This document shows, in pieces, positions 1-10,248 of a DNA stretch of 64,000 nt. The stretch is from NCBI RefSeq assembly GCF_012516495.1, contig NZ_CP051214.1:248001-312000 (forward strand), written 5' to 3'. Position 1 is the stretch's first letter, and every line of letters begins with the position of its first letter. The notes under the pieces were generated by a model. The model was not told where the DNA came from. It ran no database searches and saw only the letters and a program-made list of their open reading frames with translations. The position numbers were made by a program, and so were the translations under genes. The stretch is from Mycoplasma sp. 1654_15. GTDB taxonomy: Bacteria > Bacillota_I > Bacilli_A > Mycoplasmatales > Metamycoplasmataceae.

Positions 1-1
1 T

Positions 2-520
2 TTATCCTTCATTTCTAAAGCAATTTTAATCGCATTACAAGAGTTCCCAATTCTAGCTGCTAAATACGATGAAGCTACTGAATCACTTGTTTATCCATCT
101 ACAATTAATTTAGGAATCGCAGTAGATACAGAAGCAGGTTTAATGGTTCCAGTTATTAAAGATGCACAAAATTTATCAATGGTGCAAATTGGACAAGAAA
201 TCAATCGTTTAGCTAAAGCTGCAAGAGATAGAAAAATCAAAGCAGCTGAAATGTCAGGTGGTTCATTTACAATTACAAACTACGGATCAGTGGGAGCATT
301 ATATGGAGTTCCAGTTATCAACTACCCAGAAATTGCAATTGCTGGAGTTGGAGCTATTCAATCTAATGTTCGTTGAGTAAACGGACAAGCAACTGAAGGT
401 AAAGTTATGCATCTTACAGTAGCAGCTGATCACCGTTGAGTAGATGGTGGAACAATTGGAAGATTTATTTCAAGAGTAAAAGAATTGCTTGAAAAACCAG
501 AAATTTTGGGTATAATATAA
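2..520 (+). CDS. pdhC: Dihydrolipoamide acetyltransferase (pyruvate dehydrogenase E2), C-terminal part
   Basis: The window opens inside this gene; frame 2 is open from the first complete codon to TAA at 518-520. It encodes about 172 residues of the 2-oxoacid dehydrogenase acyltransferase catalytic domain, which moves the acetyl group from lipoyl-lysine to CoA. Visible family marks are the stretch GLMVPVIKDA, the segment SGGSFTITNYGSVGALYGVPVIN, and near the end AADHRWVDGG, which corresponds to the catalytic HxxxDG motif (His and Asp both present). Two tryptophans are encoded by TGA. pdhD follows after a terminator-like hairpin. The lipoyl domain and E3-binding region lie upstream of the window. 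Confidence 0.95.
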
Positions 521-553
521 TTTCACAATAAATAATTAATCACATTTTCATTT

Positions 554-589
554 TTTAAACTTTGCAACTTTTTGGTTGCAAAGTTTAAA
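554..589 (+). terminator. Stem-loop terminator after pdhC
   Basis: A perfect 15-bp inverted repeat (arms 554-568 and 575-589) closes over a 6-nt T-rich loop between pdhC and pdhD. The T-tract after the second arm is weak, so it may be a partial terminator or a processing/stability hairpin that lowers pdhD expression relative to pdhABC. Confidence 0.6.
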
Positions 590-621
590 TATGTTAAAGA
601 ATTAAAAAAAAACGGAGAAAT

Positions 622-2523
622 ATGTTTAAGTTCAAATTCGCCGATATAGGTGAGGGTCTACACGAAGGAGTTGTAGGCGAAATCTTTGTCAAAGAAGGAG
701 ATATGGTAAAAGAAGGAGATTCATTATTTTCAGTTGAAACTGATAAAATGGCTTCTGAAATTCCTTCTCCTGCAACTGGTAAAATTGTTAAAATCTTAAT
801 GGCACAAGGTGATACTATCCACGTTGGACAAGAAATTTTCCACATTGATGATGGAAAAGGTGATTCTGGAGATTCAGCTCCAGCTGAAGAAACACCAGCA
901 CCTGCACCAGAAGCTCCTAAAAAAGAAGAAGCACAAGAAGAAGGTGGAGCATCAGTTGTTGGTGAAGTTAAAGTATCTAACGAATTATTTGATTTAAGTG
1001 CATTTGCAAAACCAAAACCAGCTACAACTACTGAAGCAAAACCTGAAAGTGCATTAAGCAGAAGAGCAGCAATGCGTGAAAAAGTTTTAGCACAACAAGC
1101 AGAAGCAAAATCTAAAGGCACAACATATTCAGGAACAGTTGATGAAGAATTTGATGTAATAGTAATCGGTTCAGGTCCTGGTGGTTATCTTGCTGCATCT
1201 GAAGCAGGACAAAATGGTCTAAAAACTTTAATTGTTGAAAAAGAATTCTGAGGTGGAGTTTGTTTAAATGTTGGATGTATTCCAACTAAAGCAATGCTAA
1301 AAAGTGCAGAAGTATTAGAATTAGTTAACCACGCTTCAGAATACGGTGTAATAGGACACACAGTTCCATTTAAATTAAGCTGAGAAAAAATGCATGAACG
1401 TAAAAGAGGCGTTGTTGCTAAACTAGTAGGCGGAGTTCAAGGAATAGTAAGAGCTGCAAAAGCTAAATCAGAAATTGGACAAGCAGAATTTTTAGCAAGT
1501 CATGTAATTAAAGTAAATGGAAAAGTTTATCGTGGTAAAAACTTAATTATTGCTACCGGATCAACTGATAGAAAAATTGACCTACCAGGTTTTGCACAAG
1601 CTTATGAATCAGGTGAAGTAATTACATCAAAAGAAGCAATCAACTTAGAAAAACAACCAAAATCTATTACTATAGTAGGTGGTGGAGTAATTGGAGTTGA
1701 ATTTGCACAAATTTTTGCCACAGCAGGAACAAAAGTTACCATCTTACAAAATTTACCTTTAATTTTAGCTAACTTAGATAGCGAAATTTCAAAACAAGTA
1801 AGTGCTAATTTAGAAAAACTTGGTGTAAAAATAATTACAAATGCTACAACTCAAAGATTTGAAAATGACGAAGTAGTTTATTCAGTAGACGGTAAAGAAG
1901 AAAGAATCAAATCAGATATTACTTTAGTTTCAGTTGGTAGAATTCCAAATACTCAAGGACTAAAAGAAGTAGGTCTTGAATTAGGTCAAAGATCAGAATT
2001 AGTAACAGATGAATTTTGTAAAACTAACGTTGAAGGTGTTTACGGAATTGGTGATGTTAGCGGAAAATCTATGTTAGCTCATGTGGCTTATAGACACGCT
2101 GTTGTAGCTGTTGCTAATATTGTTGGTAAAAAAGAAAGATACTCAGACAAAACTGTTCCAGCATGTATTTATACACACCCAGAAATTGCTTCAATTGGTT
2201 TAACAGAAGAACAAGCTAAAGCAAAAGGTATTGACTTTATTGTTGGAAAAGCTTCATACGGACACATTGGAAAAGCTATTGCCACAAACGAAACACAAGG
2301 TTTTGCAAAATTATTAGTTGACAAAGAATTTGGAGAAATCATTGGTGTTCATGTTTTAGGAGCAGTTGCAACAGATATTATTAGTGAATTAGTAGTAGCT
2401 GTTGATTTAGAAACAACTGTTTACGAAATCGCTGATGCAATTCACCCACATCCTACTTATTCAGAAATAGTTTGAGAAGCTGCTAGAAATGCAGTTGCTA
2501 AATTAAACAAACTTAAAAAATAA
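622..2523 (+). CDS. pdhD: Dihydrolipoamide dehydrogenase (pyruvate dehydrogenase E3) with N-terminal lipoyl domain
   Basis: 633 residues, about 160 longer than a plain E3. Residues 1-80 form a lipoyl domain carrying the lysine motif ETDKM, followed by an Ala/Pro/Glu-rich linker (about 80-165). The flavoprotein then starts with the FAD-binding [10 protein letters not shown] motif. The redox disulfide is in [13 protein letters not shown]. An NAD-binding [10 protein letters not shown] motif comes next, and the C-terminal interface ends with the catalytic HPHPT. ATG 622 is preceded by GGAGA. TGA encodes Trp in EFWGG, LSWEK and VWEAA. It reoxidises dihydrolipoyl groups on E2 with NAD+. A lipoyl-E3 fusion is known in mycoplasmas and some Firmicutes. 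Confidence 0.97.
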
Positions 2524-2543
2524 TCATTTAACTACAATTATTT

Positions 2544-2573
2544 AAAAAAACCGGAATTTATTCCGGTTTTTTT
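2544..2573 (+). terminator. Rho-independent terminator after pdhD
   Basis: A 13-bp stem (arms 2544-2556 and 2561-2573) with a CCGGAA/TTCCGG core, a 4-nt loop and a run of seven T. The A-rich 5' arm means it can also act for the minus-strand gene that converges on it. Confidence 0.9.
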
Positions 2574-2589
2574 AAAATATAATTAAGAA

Positions 2590-2958
2590 TTATAAATCAT
2601 ATTTTAGTCGTTTTTTAGCAAATTCAGCTTCTGTAATTCCTAATTTGTTAGCATTTGAAATGTTGTAGAATTTTTGAATTAAAATAAATCCTGAACATAT
2701 CATAGAAACACCGTTAGCTGCAGTAACCGCTGCTTGGAAAGCAATATCACTACCTAAATCTGCATATTTTTTACAGAAATAAACTCCTGAAACAAAGAAA
2801 AATAAAGCAGCTAAAAATAAAATAATAAATAAAATTTTGTTTAAGTGATGAGTTCTTTTAAATCTTGCAATATTAATAACTTCAGGTATGGAAAAAACAG
2901 CTACACCAATTGCTCCTCCATAAGAAAGTACTTGCATAAAAATATCTAATCCGTCCAT
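2590..2958 (-). CDS. Small PQ-loop/SemiSWEET-like membrane protein
   Basis: 122 residues with three or four hydrophobic segments: about 7-28, 42-62 and 75-98. The first contains IPEVINIARFKRTHHLNK, which resembles the PQ-loop signature of SemiSWEET and related carriers (helix, Pro-Gln/Glu, basic loop), with Glu in place of Gln. The single three-helix unit fits a SemiSWEET half-transporter that works as a dimer. Substrate cannot be read from the sequence. It converges with pdhD and is preceded by an AAAGGAG ribosome site. The family assignment rests on motif and topology only. Confidence 0.55.
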   Translation of the reverse strand: MDGLDIFMQVLSYGGAIGVAVFSIPEVINIARFKRTHHLNKILFIILFLAALFFFVSGVYFCKKYADLGSDIAFQAAVTAANGVSMICSGFILIQKFYNISNANKLGITEAEFAKKRLKYDL

Positions 2959-3061
2959 TTTACTCCTTTAATAAATTTAAAACTTTTTAATGATTTTTGA
3001 TAGATTTGAATAATTAAGTTTGTATTATATAAAATTTTTTAAAAAAAGCAAAAAAAAATTA

Positions 3062-4168
3062 TTAAATTCTTTCCAAACAGATTAAAGTTTCAATATGAAA
3101 AGTTTTTACAAACATATTAAAAATTTGCATAAAACTAATTTTGTAATTGTTTTTTAATAAAGAAAAATCATAGGCTTGAGTTGCTGGATTGCAAGATAAA
3201 TAAATAATTTTCTTAGGTTTTAATCTCAAAATTTCTTCTACTACTTTTTTGCCCATCCCTTCTCTTGCAGGGTCTACAATAATAGTATCAATTTTTTCAT
3301 TAAAATCCTTCAAAAACAAGGACACTTCTTGATTATTAAAAGATATATTTTCAATTTTATTTTGTTTTTTATTAAATAAAGCGTCAATATGAGCAAACTT
3401 ATTTTGCTCTACAGCAATAACTTTTTTAGCTTTTTGAGCCACCAATAATGAAATTGTCCCAATCCCACTATAAAGATCTAAGACAATATCATTTGTATCT
3501 ACTAAATTTATAATTTCTAAATATGCTTTTTCAGCTACTTCTTTATTAATTTGATAAAAAGAATTAATGTTTATTCTAAACATTAAACCTAATAAATTAT
3601 CTGTATTAAATAATTCAACATCTTTTTTTGTTCCAACAACTAATTTATCTAATTTTCTTAAAATTACCTTCCCTTTTAAATTAGTTTTTGGTTTTATATC
3701 AGTAAGTAAAAAGTCATTTAAAAAAATCTTCTTATGAGAAGCTTTTTGATACAAAGCACCATCAAATAAAGTAATTTTATTTCTATATCTAAATTCTTTT
3801 TTACCTTGAAAATAATTTAATTCTAGTTCTTTATTAACATCGAATTTTGCTATGTTTTTATAGTCATTTTTAACAACATATTTTTTATATTCAGCTTCAG
3901 CTTCTAGATTCATATGAATAAGCTCATAACCACCAATTAGTTCATAATTAAGTGGCAAATCGTAATTACGATTTGGGCTAGCTTCAATTATTTTAGTTAC
4001 TTTTCCTTTATAGTAATTTTTAAACTCTGCTAGAATTTCGAATTCAACAACCTCGTTTAAAATTACAAAATCTAGATAAATAATTTTATTATTATAATAA
4101 CCAGCACCCTGACCTTTTTGGTTATAAAAGATAATTTTAGTTTGTTTTAATATCATTAAATTTCTCAA
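3062..4168 (-). CDS. rlmD: TrmA/RlmD-type RNA (uracil-5-)-methyltransferase
   Basis: 368 residues. A short N-terminal TRAM-like region (with GAGYYNNKIIYLDF) is followed by a central domain and a C-terminal SAM-dependent methyltransferase. SAM-binding motif I is DLYSGIGTISL; the catalytic Cys is in IIYLSCNPAT and the general base lies in the FVKTFHIET segment, both typical of RumA/RlmCD enzymes that make m5U in 23S rRNA (positions 747/1939 in E. coli numbering). The iron-sulfur Cys cluster of E. coli RlmD is absent. Its start lies inside the 3' end of fruK (32-nt overlap), so the two are co-transcribed; an alternative start four codons downstream is possible. The exact target uridine is unknown. 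Confidence 0.82.
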   Translation of the reverse strand: MRNLMILKQTKIIFYNQKGQGAGYYNNKIIYLDFVILNEVVEFEILAEFKNYYKGKVTKIIEASPNRNYDLPLNYELIGGYELIHMNLEAEAEYKKYVVKNDYKNIAKFDVNKELELNYFQGKKEFRYRNKITLFDGALYQKASHKKIFLNDFLLTDIKPKTNLKGKVILRKLDKLVVGTKKDVELFNTDNLLGLMFRININSFYQINKEVAEKAYLEIINLVDTNDIVLDLYSGIGTISLLVAQKAKKVIAVEQNKFAHIDALFNKKQNKIENISFNNQEVSLFLKDFNEKIDTIIVDPAREGMGKKVVEEILRLKPKKIIYLSCNPATQAYDFSLLKNNYKISFMQIFNMFVKTFHIETLICLERI

Positions 4169-5066
4169 CTTTTACAAATTTTTTAAACGAAAATGCTTCT
4201 TTTTTCTTTGCAAGTCATCATTGTGATACAGTAGAGGTAGCTGTTGCTGTTGCCAAAATTAAAGATTTTTCAACATTATTAGTTTTTAAAAAATTCGCTA
4301 TAAAAATAGAGCCTAGTGTATCTCCTGCGCCTACTGTAGATTTTATATTTACCTTGATATTTAAAGTACTTTTATAAAAAATTCCTTTATTATCAAGCAA
4401 AATCGAACCTCGATCACCTAAAGATAAAAGTATATTGTTAGCACCCTTTTGTTGAATGTATTTAAGTGTATCAAAAATATCTTTTTTTGAATTAATTTTA
4501 AAATTTATGTTTAATTCATCTAAATTAGGCTTATAAAAATAAGGTTTAAAATCAATAAATTTCATAATATTTTTAGTATCAATATCCAGACCGAATTTAA
4601 CTTTTTGTTTGTTTAAAATCTCTAAAATTTCAACTAATAAATTTTCTTCTACAACACCTAAAATATAAACAAAATCCTTATCAGTTAATTTTTGCAACAG
4701 CTTAAATAATTTATTTTTTTGTGCCTCATTAATTTGATTTCTTGGTCCATTTAGCTCAAAAAAATCTGAAGTTTTACTAAACATTTTAACATTATATCTT
4801 GTAGGCAAAACACCAGCATTTGTAATGTTTAAAATATTTAATTGTTCTTTTTTTCAAAAGCTATTCAAGTTATTAAATGTGTGTTTATCAAAGAATGTTA
4901 TGGCAGTGTTTTCAAATCCCATCCTACTTAGAACTACAGAAGCATTTATTCCTTTACCACCAGGAAAAAGATTAAAATTTTTATATCTATTTAAAGAGTT
5001 TATTTCGAAGACTTCAGTCTGTATTACTAAATCAACAGAAGGAGAAAAAGTTATAGTTAAAAACAT
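4137..5066 (-). CDS. fruK: 1-phosphofructokinase (PfkB family)
   Basis: 309 residues. The N-terminus has the family pattern TITFSPSVD and NLFPGGKGINASVVLSRMG. The C-terminal PfkB signature is present as STVGAGDTLGSIF, with the catalytic Asp in GAGDT. It phosphorylates fructose 1-phosphate (or a related sugar phosphate such as tagatose 6-phosphate) to feed glycolysis. TGA encodes Trp at three sites, including a Trp-Trp pair near the end, and the true stop is TAA at 4137. The gene diverges from manA, grouping sugar-phosphate enzymes. No PTS permease is next to it in the window. Confidence 0.85.
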
Positions 5067-5100
5067 TGTTATTAAATAATACTAAAATTTAAAAAAATTT

Positions 5101-5106
5101 TATAAT
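5101..5106 (+). promoter_or_regulatory. -10 box of manA
   Basis: TATAAT is placed 31 nt before the start codon in the 65-bp divergent fruK/manA spacer. No convincing -35 box, which is normal for mycoplasmas. Confidence 0.6.
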
Positions 5107-5131
5107 TTATACATTTAGCCAAGGAGATTCG

Positions 5132-6031
5132 ATGCCCAAATTAGTTTTTTTGAAACCTTATTTTAAAGAAGTTTTATGAGCAAATGATAATTTAAAAAAA
5201 CTTTACAATTTATCATACTCAGCAGGCGAAGCTTGATTAATTTCTGCTTTTGAAAAAACTCCAAGTTTGATAATAAATGAAGAAATAAAAGAGAAAAATT
5301 TATACTTGTTCTTTAAAAACAATAAAGATTTTTTTGGAAATTATTCAGGTGATTATCCTAATTTAACTAAGTTTATTGATGCAAAAACAGCTTTAAGCAT
5401 TCAAGTGCATCCAGATGACAAAAACGCTCGAAAATTACACAACAGTTTTGGAAAAGATGAATGTTGGTATGTATTAAAACCTTCATCTAAACCTTTTGTA
5501 ATAGGAACCAACGAACCTTCAAAAACAAAGATAAAACAACAAATTCAAAGCAAAAATTTTGATTTTTTAAACTTAGTTCATTTGCAATCTAATGATTTTA
5601 CATACATAAAATCTGGAATGCTACATGGAATTCCTGCTGATACATTTGTTTTTGAACTTCAGCAATCTTCAGATATAACTTATAGATTTTATGATTATGA
5701 AAGAAGAGATAAAAACAATCAATTAAGAGAATTACATTTAGATTTGGCTTTTAAGTCTTTAAAAACTAAGCTAAAACCTAAAATTATCAAAAACAAACAA
5801 CTTCTTGTTAACAATAAATATTTTTATTTAGAAAAAGAAGAAATCAATGGCAAAAAAATAAAATATTTTAAAAAAGATTTTTATTGAGTAGAGGCAACAG
5901 TAATTGAAGGACAAGGAAAAGTAGATAATTTTGAGGTAAAATTTGGTGACGTCTTTTTAATAAAAAATCAAACAAAATCCTTGATTTTTGAAGGTAAAAT
6001 GAAAATTTTACTTAACTTTATCATAAAGTAA
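5132..6031 (+). CDS. manA: Mannose-6-phosphate isomerase (class I)
   Basis: 299 residues, close to the 300-320 of bacterial ManA. The zinc ligands are visible: SIQVHPDD, the Glu in KDECWYVL, and the His in GMLHGIPADT. The Arg-containing RFYDYERRD segment also matches the family. It interconverts mannose 6-phosphate and fructose 6-phosphate. ATG 5132 follows AAGGAGA, and a TATAAT -10 box lies at 5101-5106, so the gene has its own promoter divergent from fruK. TGA-Trp codons occur in the N-terminal part (VLWAND, EAWLIS). Confidence 0.93.
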
Positions 6032-6071
6032 AATGCCCAAAATTACTAAAATATGGTAAAATAATAAGACT

Positions 6072-6803
6072 ATGACTTCAAATGAAAAATATATAAATTA
6101 TTTGGTTAATTGAATTAAAAACCAAGTTAAAAAAGCTAATAAGTCAGGTGTTATAGTAGGGATTTCAGGTGGAATAGATTCAGCTTTAGTAGCAGTTCTA
6201 GCAAAAAAAGCATTTCCAAAAGATTCTTTAGGTTTAATTATGCAAATCAAAAATATGGATAAAGATTTGTCGCATATAGAAAAGTTAGTAAATAAATTTG
6301 ATATATCAACAAGAAAAATTAATTTATCTAACATATATGAAGAATTTGTTAAAACATTGAAAATTGAAGATAAAATGTCATTAGCAAACATTCAACCAAG
6401 ATTAAGAATGTCAACTTTATATGCAATTGCACAAGAAAAAGACTATTTAGTTCTTGGAACAGATAATTTAGTAGAGATGTATATTGGATACTTTACAAAA
6501 TACGGTGATGGAGGAGTAGATCTTCTTCCCATCGTTCATTTAACTAAAACCGAAGTTTATCAATTAGCAAAAGAATTAGGAATAAACGAAGAAATTTTAA
6601 AAAAAGCTCCATCTGCTGGTTTATGAGAAAATCAAAAAGATGAAGACGAAATGAAATTCACATACAAAGACTTTGATCAATTTTTAGAAGATAAATCAAA
6701 ATTAAAAAAATCAGTTGTTGACAGAATCGAGTATTTACATAAAATCAGTCAACATAAAAGAAATAAAATACCAAGACCAAGAAAAACATTAAAGGATTTT
6801 TAA
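6072..6803 (+). CDS. nadE: NH3-dependent NAD+ synthetase
   Basis: 243 residues. The ATP pyrophosphatase P-loop is VGISGGIDSALVA; the later stretch YLVLGTDNLVEMYIGYFTKYGDGGVDLLPI is the family's substrate-binding region, followed by LTKTEV and the C-terminal KRxKIPRP-like motif (NKIPRPRKTL). It amidates nicotinate adenine dinucleotide to NAD+ using ammonia; no glutaminase domain is fused. An extended -10 box (TGGTAAAAT, 6054-6062) sits only about 10 nt before the ATG and there is no Shine-Dalgarno sequence, so the mRNA is probably leaderless. yebC follows 1 nt after the stop. Confidence 0.94.
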
Positions 6804-6804
6804 T

Positions 6805-7536
6805 ATGGCAGGACATTCCAAGTGAGCAAATATTAAGCATAGAAAAGGTGCACAAGATGCGCTAAGATCAAAAATTTTCGCTAAATTTTCAAAAGAAATA
6901 ATGGTGGCTGCTTCCAAAGGTGGACCCGATTTAAACTCTAATTCAGCACTTAGATTAGTTGTGGCAAAAGCAAAAGCAAAATCAATGCCAAAAGCAAATA
7001 TTGATAAAGCAATTGCTAAAGCTACAGGCGCTGGTCAAGAAGGAGCGAATTTCAAAGAATTTTTTTATTCAGGAAATTTACCTCACGGAGTTTCAGTAAT
7101 TGTTGAAATCTTAACAGATAATGTAAACAGAGCAATTTCTAATTTACAAGCATTATTTAAAAGAGCTAACGGTCAAATTGGAAAACAAAATTCAATTCCC
7201 TATATGTTTGAACAAAAAGGGTATATTGAAATAGCTAAAAAAGACCTTTCAGAAGATGAACTTATGCTTTTTGTTTTAGATAATGGAGCAACAGATTTTC
7301 TTGTTGATTCAGAGTCTTATGAAGTATTTTGTGAACCTTCTTCATTAACTTCACTAAAAGCAGCTCTTGAATCAGAATACAAAGATATAGAATTCTTAAG
7401 TGTAGAAGTTAATTACTTTCCAAATGAAAAAGTAGAATTAACTGAAAAAGACACAGAAGATCTTTTAAATAAAATCGACACTTTTTTAGACGATGATGAT
7501 ATTCAAAATGTTTTTCACAATATTAAATTAGATTAA
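6805..7536 (+). CDS. yebC: YebC/PmpR-family DNA-binding or translation-associated regulator
   Basis: 243 residues, the standard family length. The N-terminus [15 protein letters not shown] is the YebC hallmark, followed by [11 protein letters not shown]-type residues and the [16 protein letters not shown] segment. The family is described both as transcriptional regulators and, more recently, as factors that relieve ribosome stalling at proline stretches; which role applies here cannot be judged. It starts one base after the nadE stop and shares its transcript. A strong terminator follows. Confidence 0.95.
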
Positions 7537-7563
7537 ATAAAAGGCAGTTAAACTGCCTTTTAT
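7537..7563 (+). terminator. Terminator after yebC
   Basis: A near-perfect 13-bp palindrome (arms 7537-7549 and 7551-7563) around GGCAGTT/AACTGCC with A-rich and T-rich outer arms. It lies just 5 nt from the stop of the converging small peptide gene and can serve both. Confidence 0.85.
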
Positions 7564-7568
7564 TGTGA

Positions 7569-7820
7569 TTAGTAAACGAAATAAATAGGTGTTTTACTTG
7601 CTGAACTTTTAGCTTCAGAATTATCTCATTTTATGGTATTTTCTTTTGTTTTTAATTCCCCTGAATGAGATGTTGCTCCTTTAAACATCCCAACTAGGTT
7701 CATTAAAGTATTAATAACTGATGGTAAAGCAGTAAGTGTAGCAGTAGCAACTGCACCAATTCCAGCACCTGAAATATTATACTTTTCTTCTTCTGTTAAT
7801 TTAACTAGTTTGCTATTCAT
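7569..7820 (-). CDS. Small peptide with bacteriocin-like (double-glycine type) leader
   Basis: 83 residues once the TGA at 7626 is read as Trp; stop TAA at 7569. The first 20 residues, MNSKLVKLTEEEKYNISGAG, have the charge pattern and spacing of class II bacteriocin leaders (L-T/S-x-E-E-[hydrophobic]-x-x-[hydrophobic]-x-G-[GA]). A hydrophobic, Gly/Ala/Thr-rich segment follows (about 21-50), then a polar Ser/Lys-rich tail. The Shine-Dalgarno sequence is exceptionally strong (AAAGGAGGT, 5 nt before ATG), unlike its neighbours. No C39-peptidase ABC exporter is in the window. It is divergent from the LRR gene. Secretion and antibacterial function are inference; a small cytoplasmic or membrane peptide is the alternative. 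Confidence 0.6.
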
Positions 7821-7890
7821 TTACCTCCTTTCAGACTTATTTTTCTTGAAATTGCAAAAAACTTTAAAAAAAGGAAAAAATTAGGAAATT

Positions 7891-8688
7891 ATGAACAAAA
7901 AAAACATCACTAAACAAGATGTAATCGATATTTTAAATAATGAAAATTTTTATAAAAATAATATTTTAGATTTAAAAAGTCTAGATCAAGTAGAAGAAAT
8001 TGAAAGCTTTGCTTTTTCAGGCATTAAAAAAAATCTTCACAAAGTAATTTTGCCTCCAAATCTAAAAAGAATTGGACAATCTGCTTTTATGTACAATAAA
8101 ATAAAGCAAATTGTCTGAAACGATAAAATAGAACACATTTCTTTTGCTTGTTTTGAAAGTAATTATTTGGAAGTACTTCAAATTCCTTCTAGTATAAAGG
8201 TTATTGAAGAATCAGCATTTGCTATGAATAGCATTAAAACCCTTCATATTCCTAGTTTCTTAACAACTTTAGAAAATGATTTATTTTACAACAACAAAAT
8301 TGAAGAATTAATAATCGAAGACTTTAAAAATAAAGAAATTAAAAATGCTTTTTTTAATAACGATAATATAAAAAATATTGTTTTAAAATCTAACTTTCGG
8401 TTATTAGAAGATACAAACAAATATGATTATAAAAAAATGATATTTTACTTTTTAGATCACTTTTCTGACTATGAAAATGAAGTAAAAATGACAGTTGATA
8501 ATTTAAAACTATCTAATTTTTTAAAATCACTTGTTATAGATAATGTTCAAAAACTTACTATTGAAAACAATAATTCTAAATCTGTTGAAGTTTTAGAGTT
8601 TTATGTTGAAAAAATGGACCTAGATACTAAATTAGAATTTAAATTAATTTCTAAAAAAGACTTAAAAACTAGCTTAAAAATAGTATAA
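7891..8688 (+). CDS. BspA-type leucine-rich-repeat protein (LRR_5-like), no signal peptide
   Basis: 265 residues. About four repeats of the BspA type are readable, for example LHKVILPPNLKRIGQSAFMY, LEVLQIPSSIKVIEESAFAM and the weaker LHIPSFLTTLENDLFYNNKI, each with the I-x-x-x-A/C-F core. The N-terminus is hydrophilic (MNKKNITKQDVIDILN) with neither a transmembrane segment nor a lipobox, so it is probably cytoplasmic. The C-terminal 100 residues lose the repeat pattern. One TGA-Trp is in QIVWND. BspA repeats usually mediate binding to host or protein ligands; here the partner is unknown. Confidence 0.7.
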
Positions 8689-8705
8689 AATTACTAAAAA
8701 CATAT

Positions 8706-8711
8706 TATAAT
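8706..8711 (+). promoter_or_regulatory. -10 box of pyk
   Basis: TATAAT 50 nt before the pyk start, in the 73-bp gap after the LRR gene. No clear -35. Confidence 0.6.
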
Positions 8712-8761
8712 TTGTAAGAATTTTTAAACAAAATTTAATTTATATATAAAAAGGTAATTAA

Positions 8762-10189
8762 ATGAAAGATTTTATTGAAAAAAGAACAAAAATAATCGCA
8801 ACAATTGGTCCTTCAACTCAGGATTATAATTTATTAAAAAGATTAATTCAAGCAGGAGTTACCACAATAAGAGCTAATTTTTCTCATGGTGATTATGAAG
8901 AACAAAAAGCAAAATTTGATAATGCAAAGAAAATTTCAAAAGATTTAAATATTCCAGTTTCAATTTTGTTAGATACAAAAGGACCTGAAATTAGAGTTGG
9001 AAAAATGACTAATGGTTCACAATTAATTGAATCAAATTCTAAAGTTGTTATTTTAACTTCAAAAGAAGATTACGAAAACTTTTTAGGAACTTCAGATGTA
9101 GTTACAGTTTCCTATGAAATGGATCGTGATTTAAAAATTGGAGATCAAGTTTTATTTGATGATGGTAAATTACAATCAACAGTTATAGAAATTGAACCAA
9201 ATAAAATTACTGTTTTAACAAAAAATGCTCACGTTTTAAAATCTAATAAAAGAATTAATCTACCTGGTGTAGAATTTTCACTTCCATTTTTATCAGAAAA
9301 AGATAAAAGAGATGTTATTTTCGGAATAGAACAAGGCGTAAATTACATTGCTGCTTCATTTGTTAATTCAGCGGAAAATGTTAGAGAATTAAGACAATTA
9401 TTAGATGAAAATGGCGGAGAGCATATCCAAATAATTTCTAAAATTGAATCTCATGTTGGGATTGTAAAAATTGATGAGATTATTGAAGTTTCAGACGGAA
9501 TTATGATAGCTCGTGGAGATCTTGGATTAGAAGTTCCTTATTATGACGTACCATTCCATCAAAAAAATATTATTAGAAAATGTAGATTCGCAGGAAAAAC
9601 TGTAATAGTTGCAACACAAATGTTAGATTCTATGGAAAAATCTGCACAACCTACAAGAGCAGAAGTAACCGACGTTTATTGAGCAACTGAGCTTGGAGCA
9701 GATGCAACAATGCTTTCAGGAGAATCAGCACAAGGTCAATTCCCTTATGAATCAGTAAAAGTTATGGCAACTATTAACAAAAGAGCTGAAAGAGAGTTTT
9801 ATAACAAGTTATTTTATAAAAAACAACTTTCAGTTATGGCAAAAAATTCATTTGGAAAAAGAGCTTACATAGCTCACAAAATAGCACATTATACTTTAGA
9901 ACACGATGTTAAATTTGCAGTGGTTTTATCAAGAACAGGTCAATTACTATCAACAATAGCTAAATTTAGACCAAATACTGCAGTTATCGGAATTATCAAT
10001 GATGAAAAATTAATCGGTGGTTTTGGAGTAACTTCTTCAGTATTTGTAGCTAGTGAATCACTTGAATTATTTAACGAAATTAAAGCTGACTTTGCTCATG
10101 CAAGAAGAGTTTTAAGCACATATGGAGCTGAGCCAGGTGATAAATTTTTAGTGGTAGAAAACGACAAAATAGTTGAATTTACTTTCTAA
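8762..10189 (+). CDS. pyk: Pyruvate kinase
   Basis: 475 residues, the usual length. It opens with [13 protein letters not shown]. The active-site [10 protein letters not shown] segment carries the catalytic Lys, and [13 protein letters not shown] supplies the metal-binding residues. ATQMLDSM and the Trp (TGA) in [22 protein letters not shown] are standard. It converts phosphoenolpyruvate and ADP to pyruvate and ATP, the last glycolytic step, and its product feeds the pyruvate dehydrogenase encoded at the left of the window. It is monocistronic, with its own promoter and a terminator pair. Confidence 0.97.
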
Positions 10190-10202
10190 GATAACAACAA
10201 TA

Positions 10203-10236
10203 ATAAAAACTAGAAGAAATTTTCTTCTAGTTTTTA
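10203..10236 (+). terminator. Terminator after pyk
   Basis: Inverted repeat AAAACTAGAAGAA / TTCTTCTAGTTTT with a very short loop, followed by T-rich sequence, 14 nt after the pyk stop. Confidence 0.88.
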
Positions 10237-10248
10237 TTTACTTTTTTT

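Noticed and set aside
594-1121. Long minus-strand frame opposite pdhD
   Set aside because: It lies entirely over the lipoyl domain and linker of PdhD, has no ribosome site and low-complexity composition; it is a shadow.
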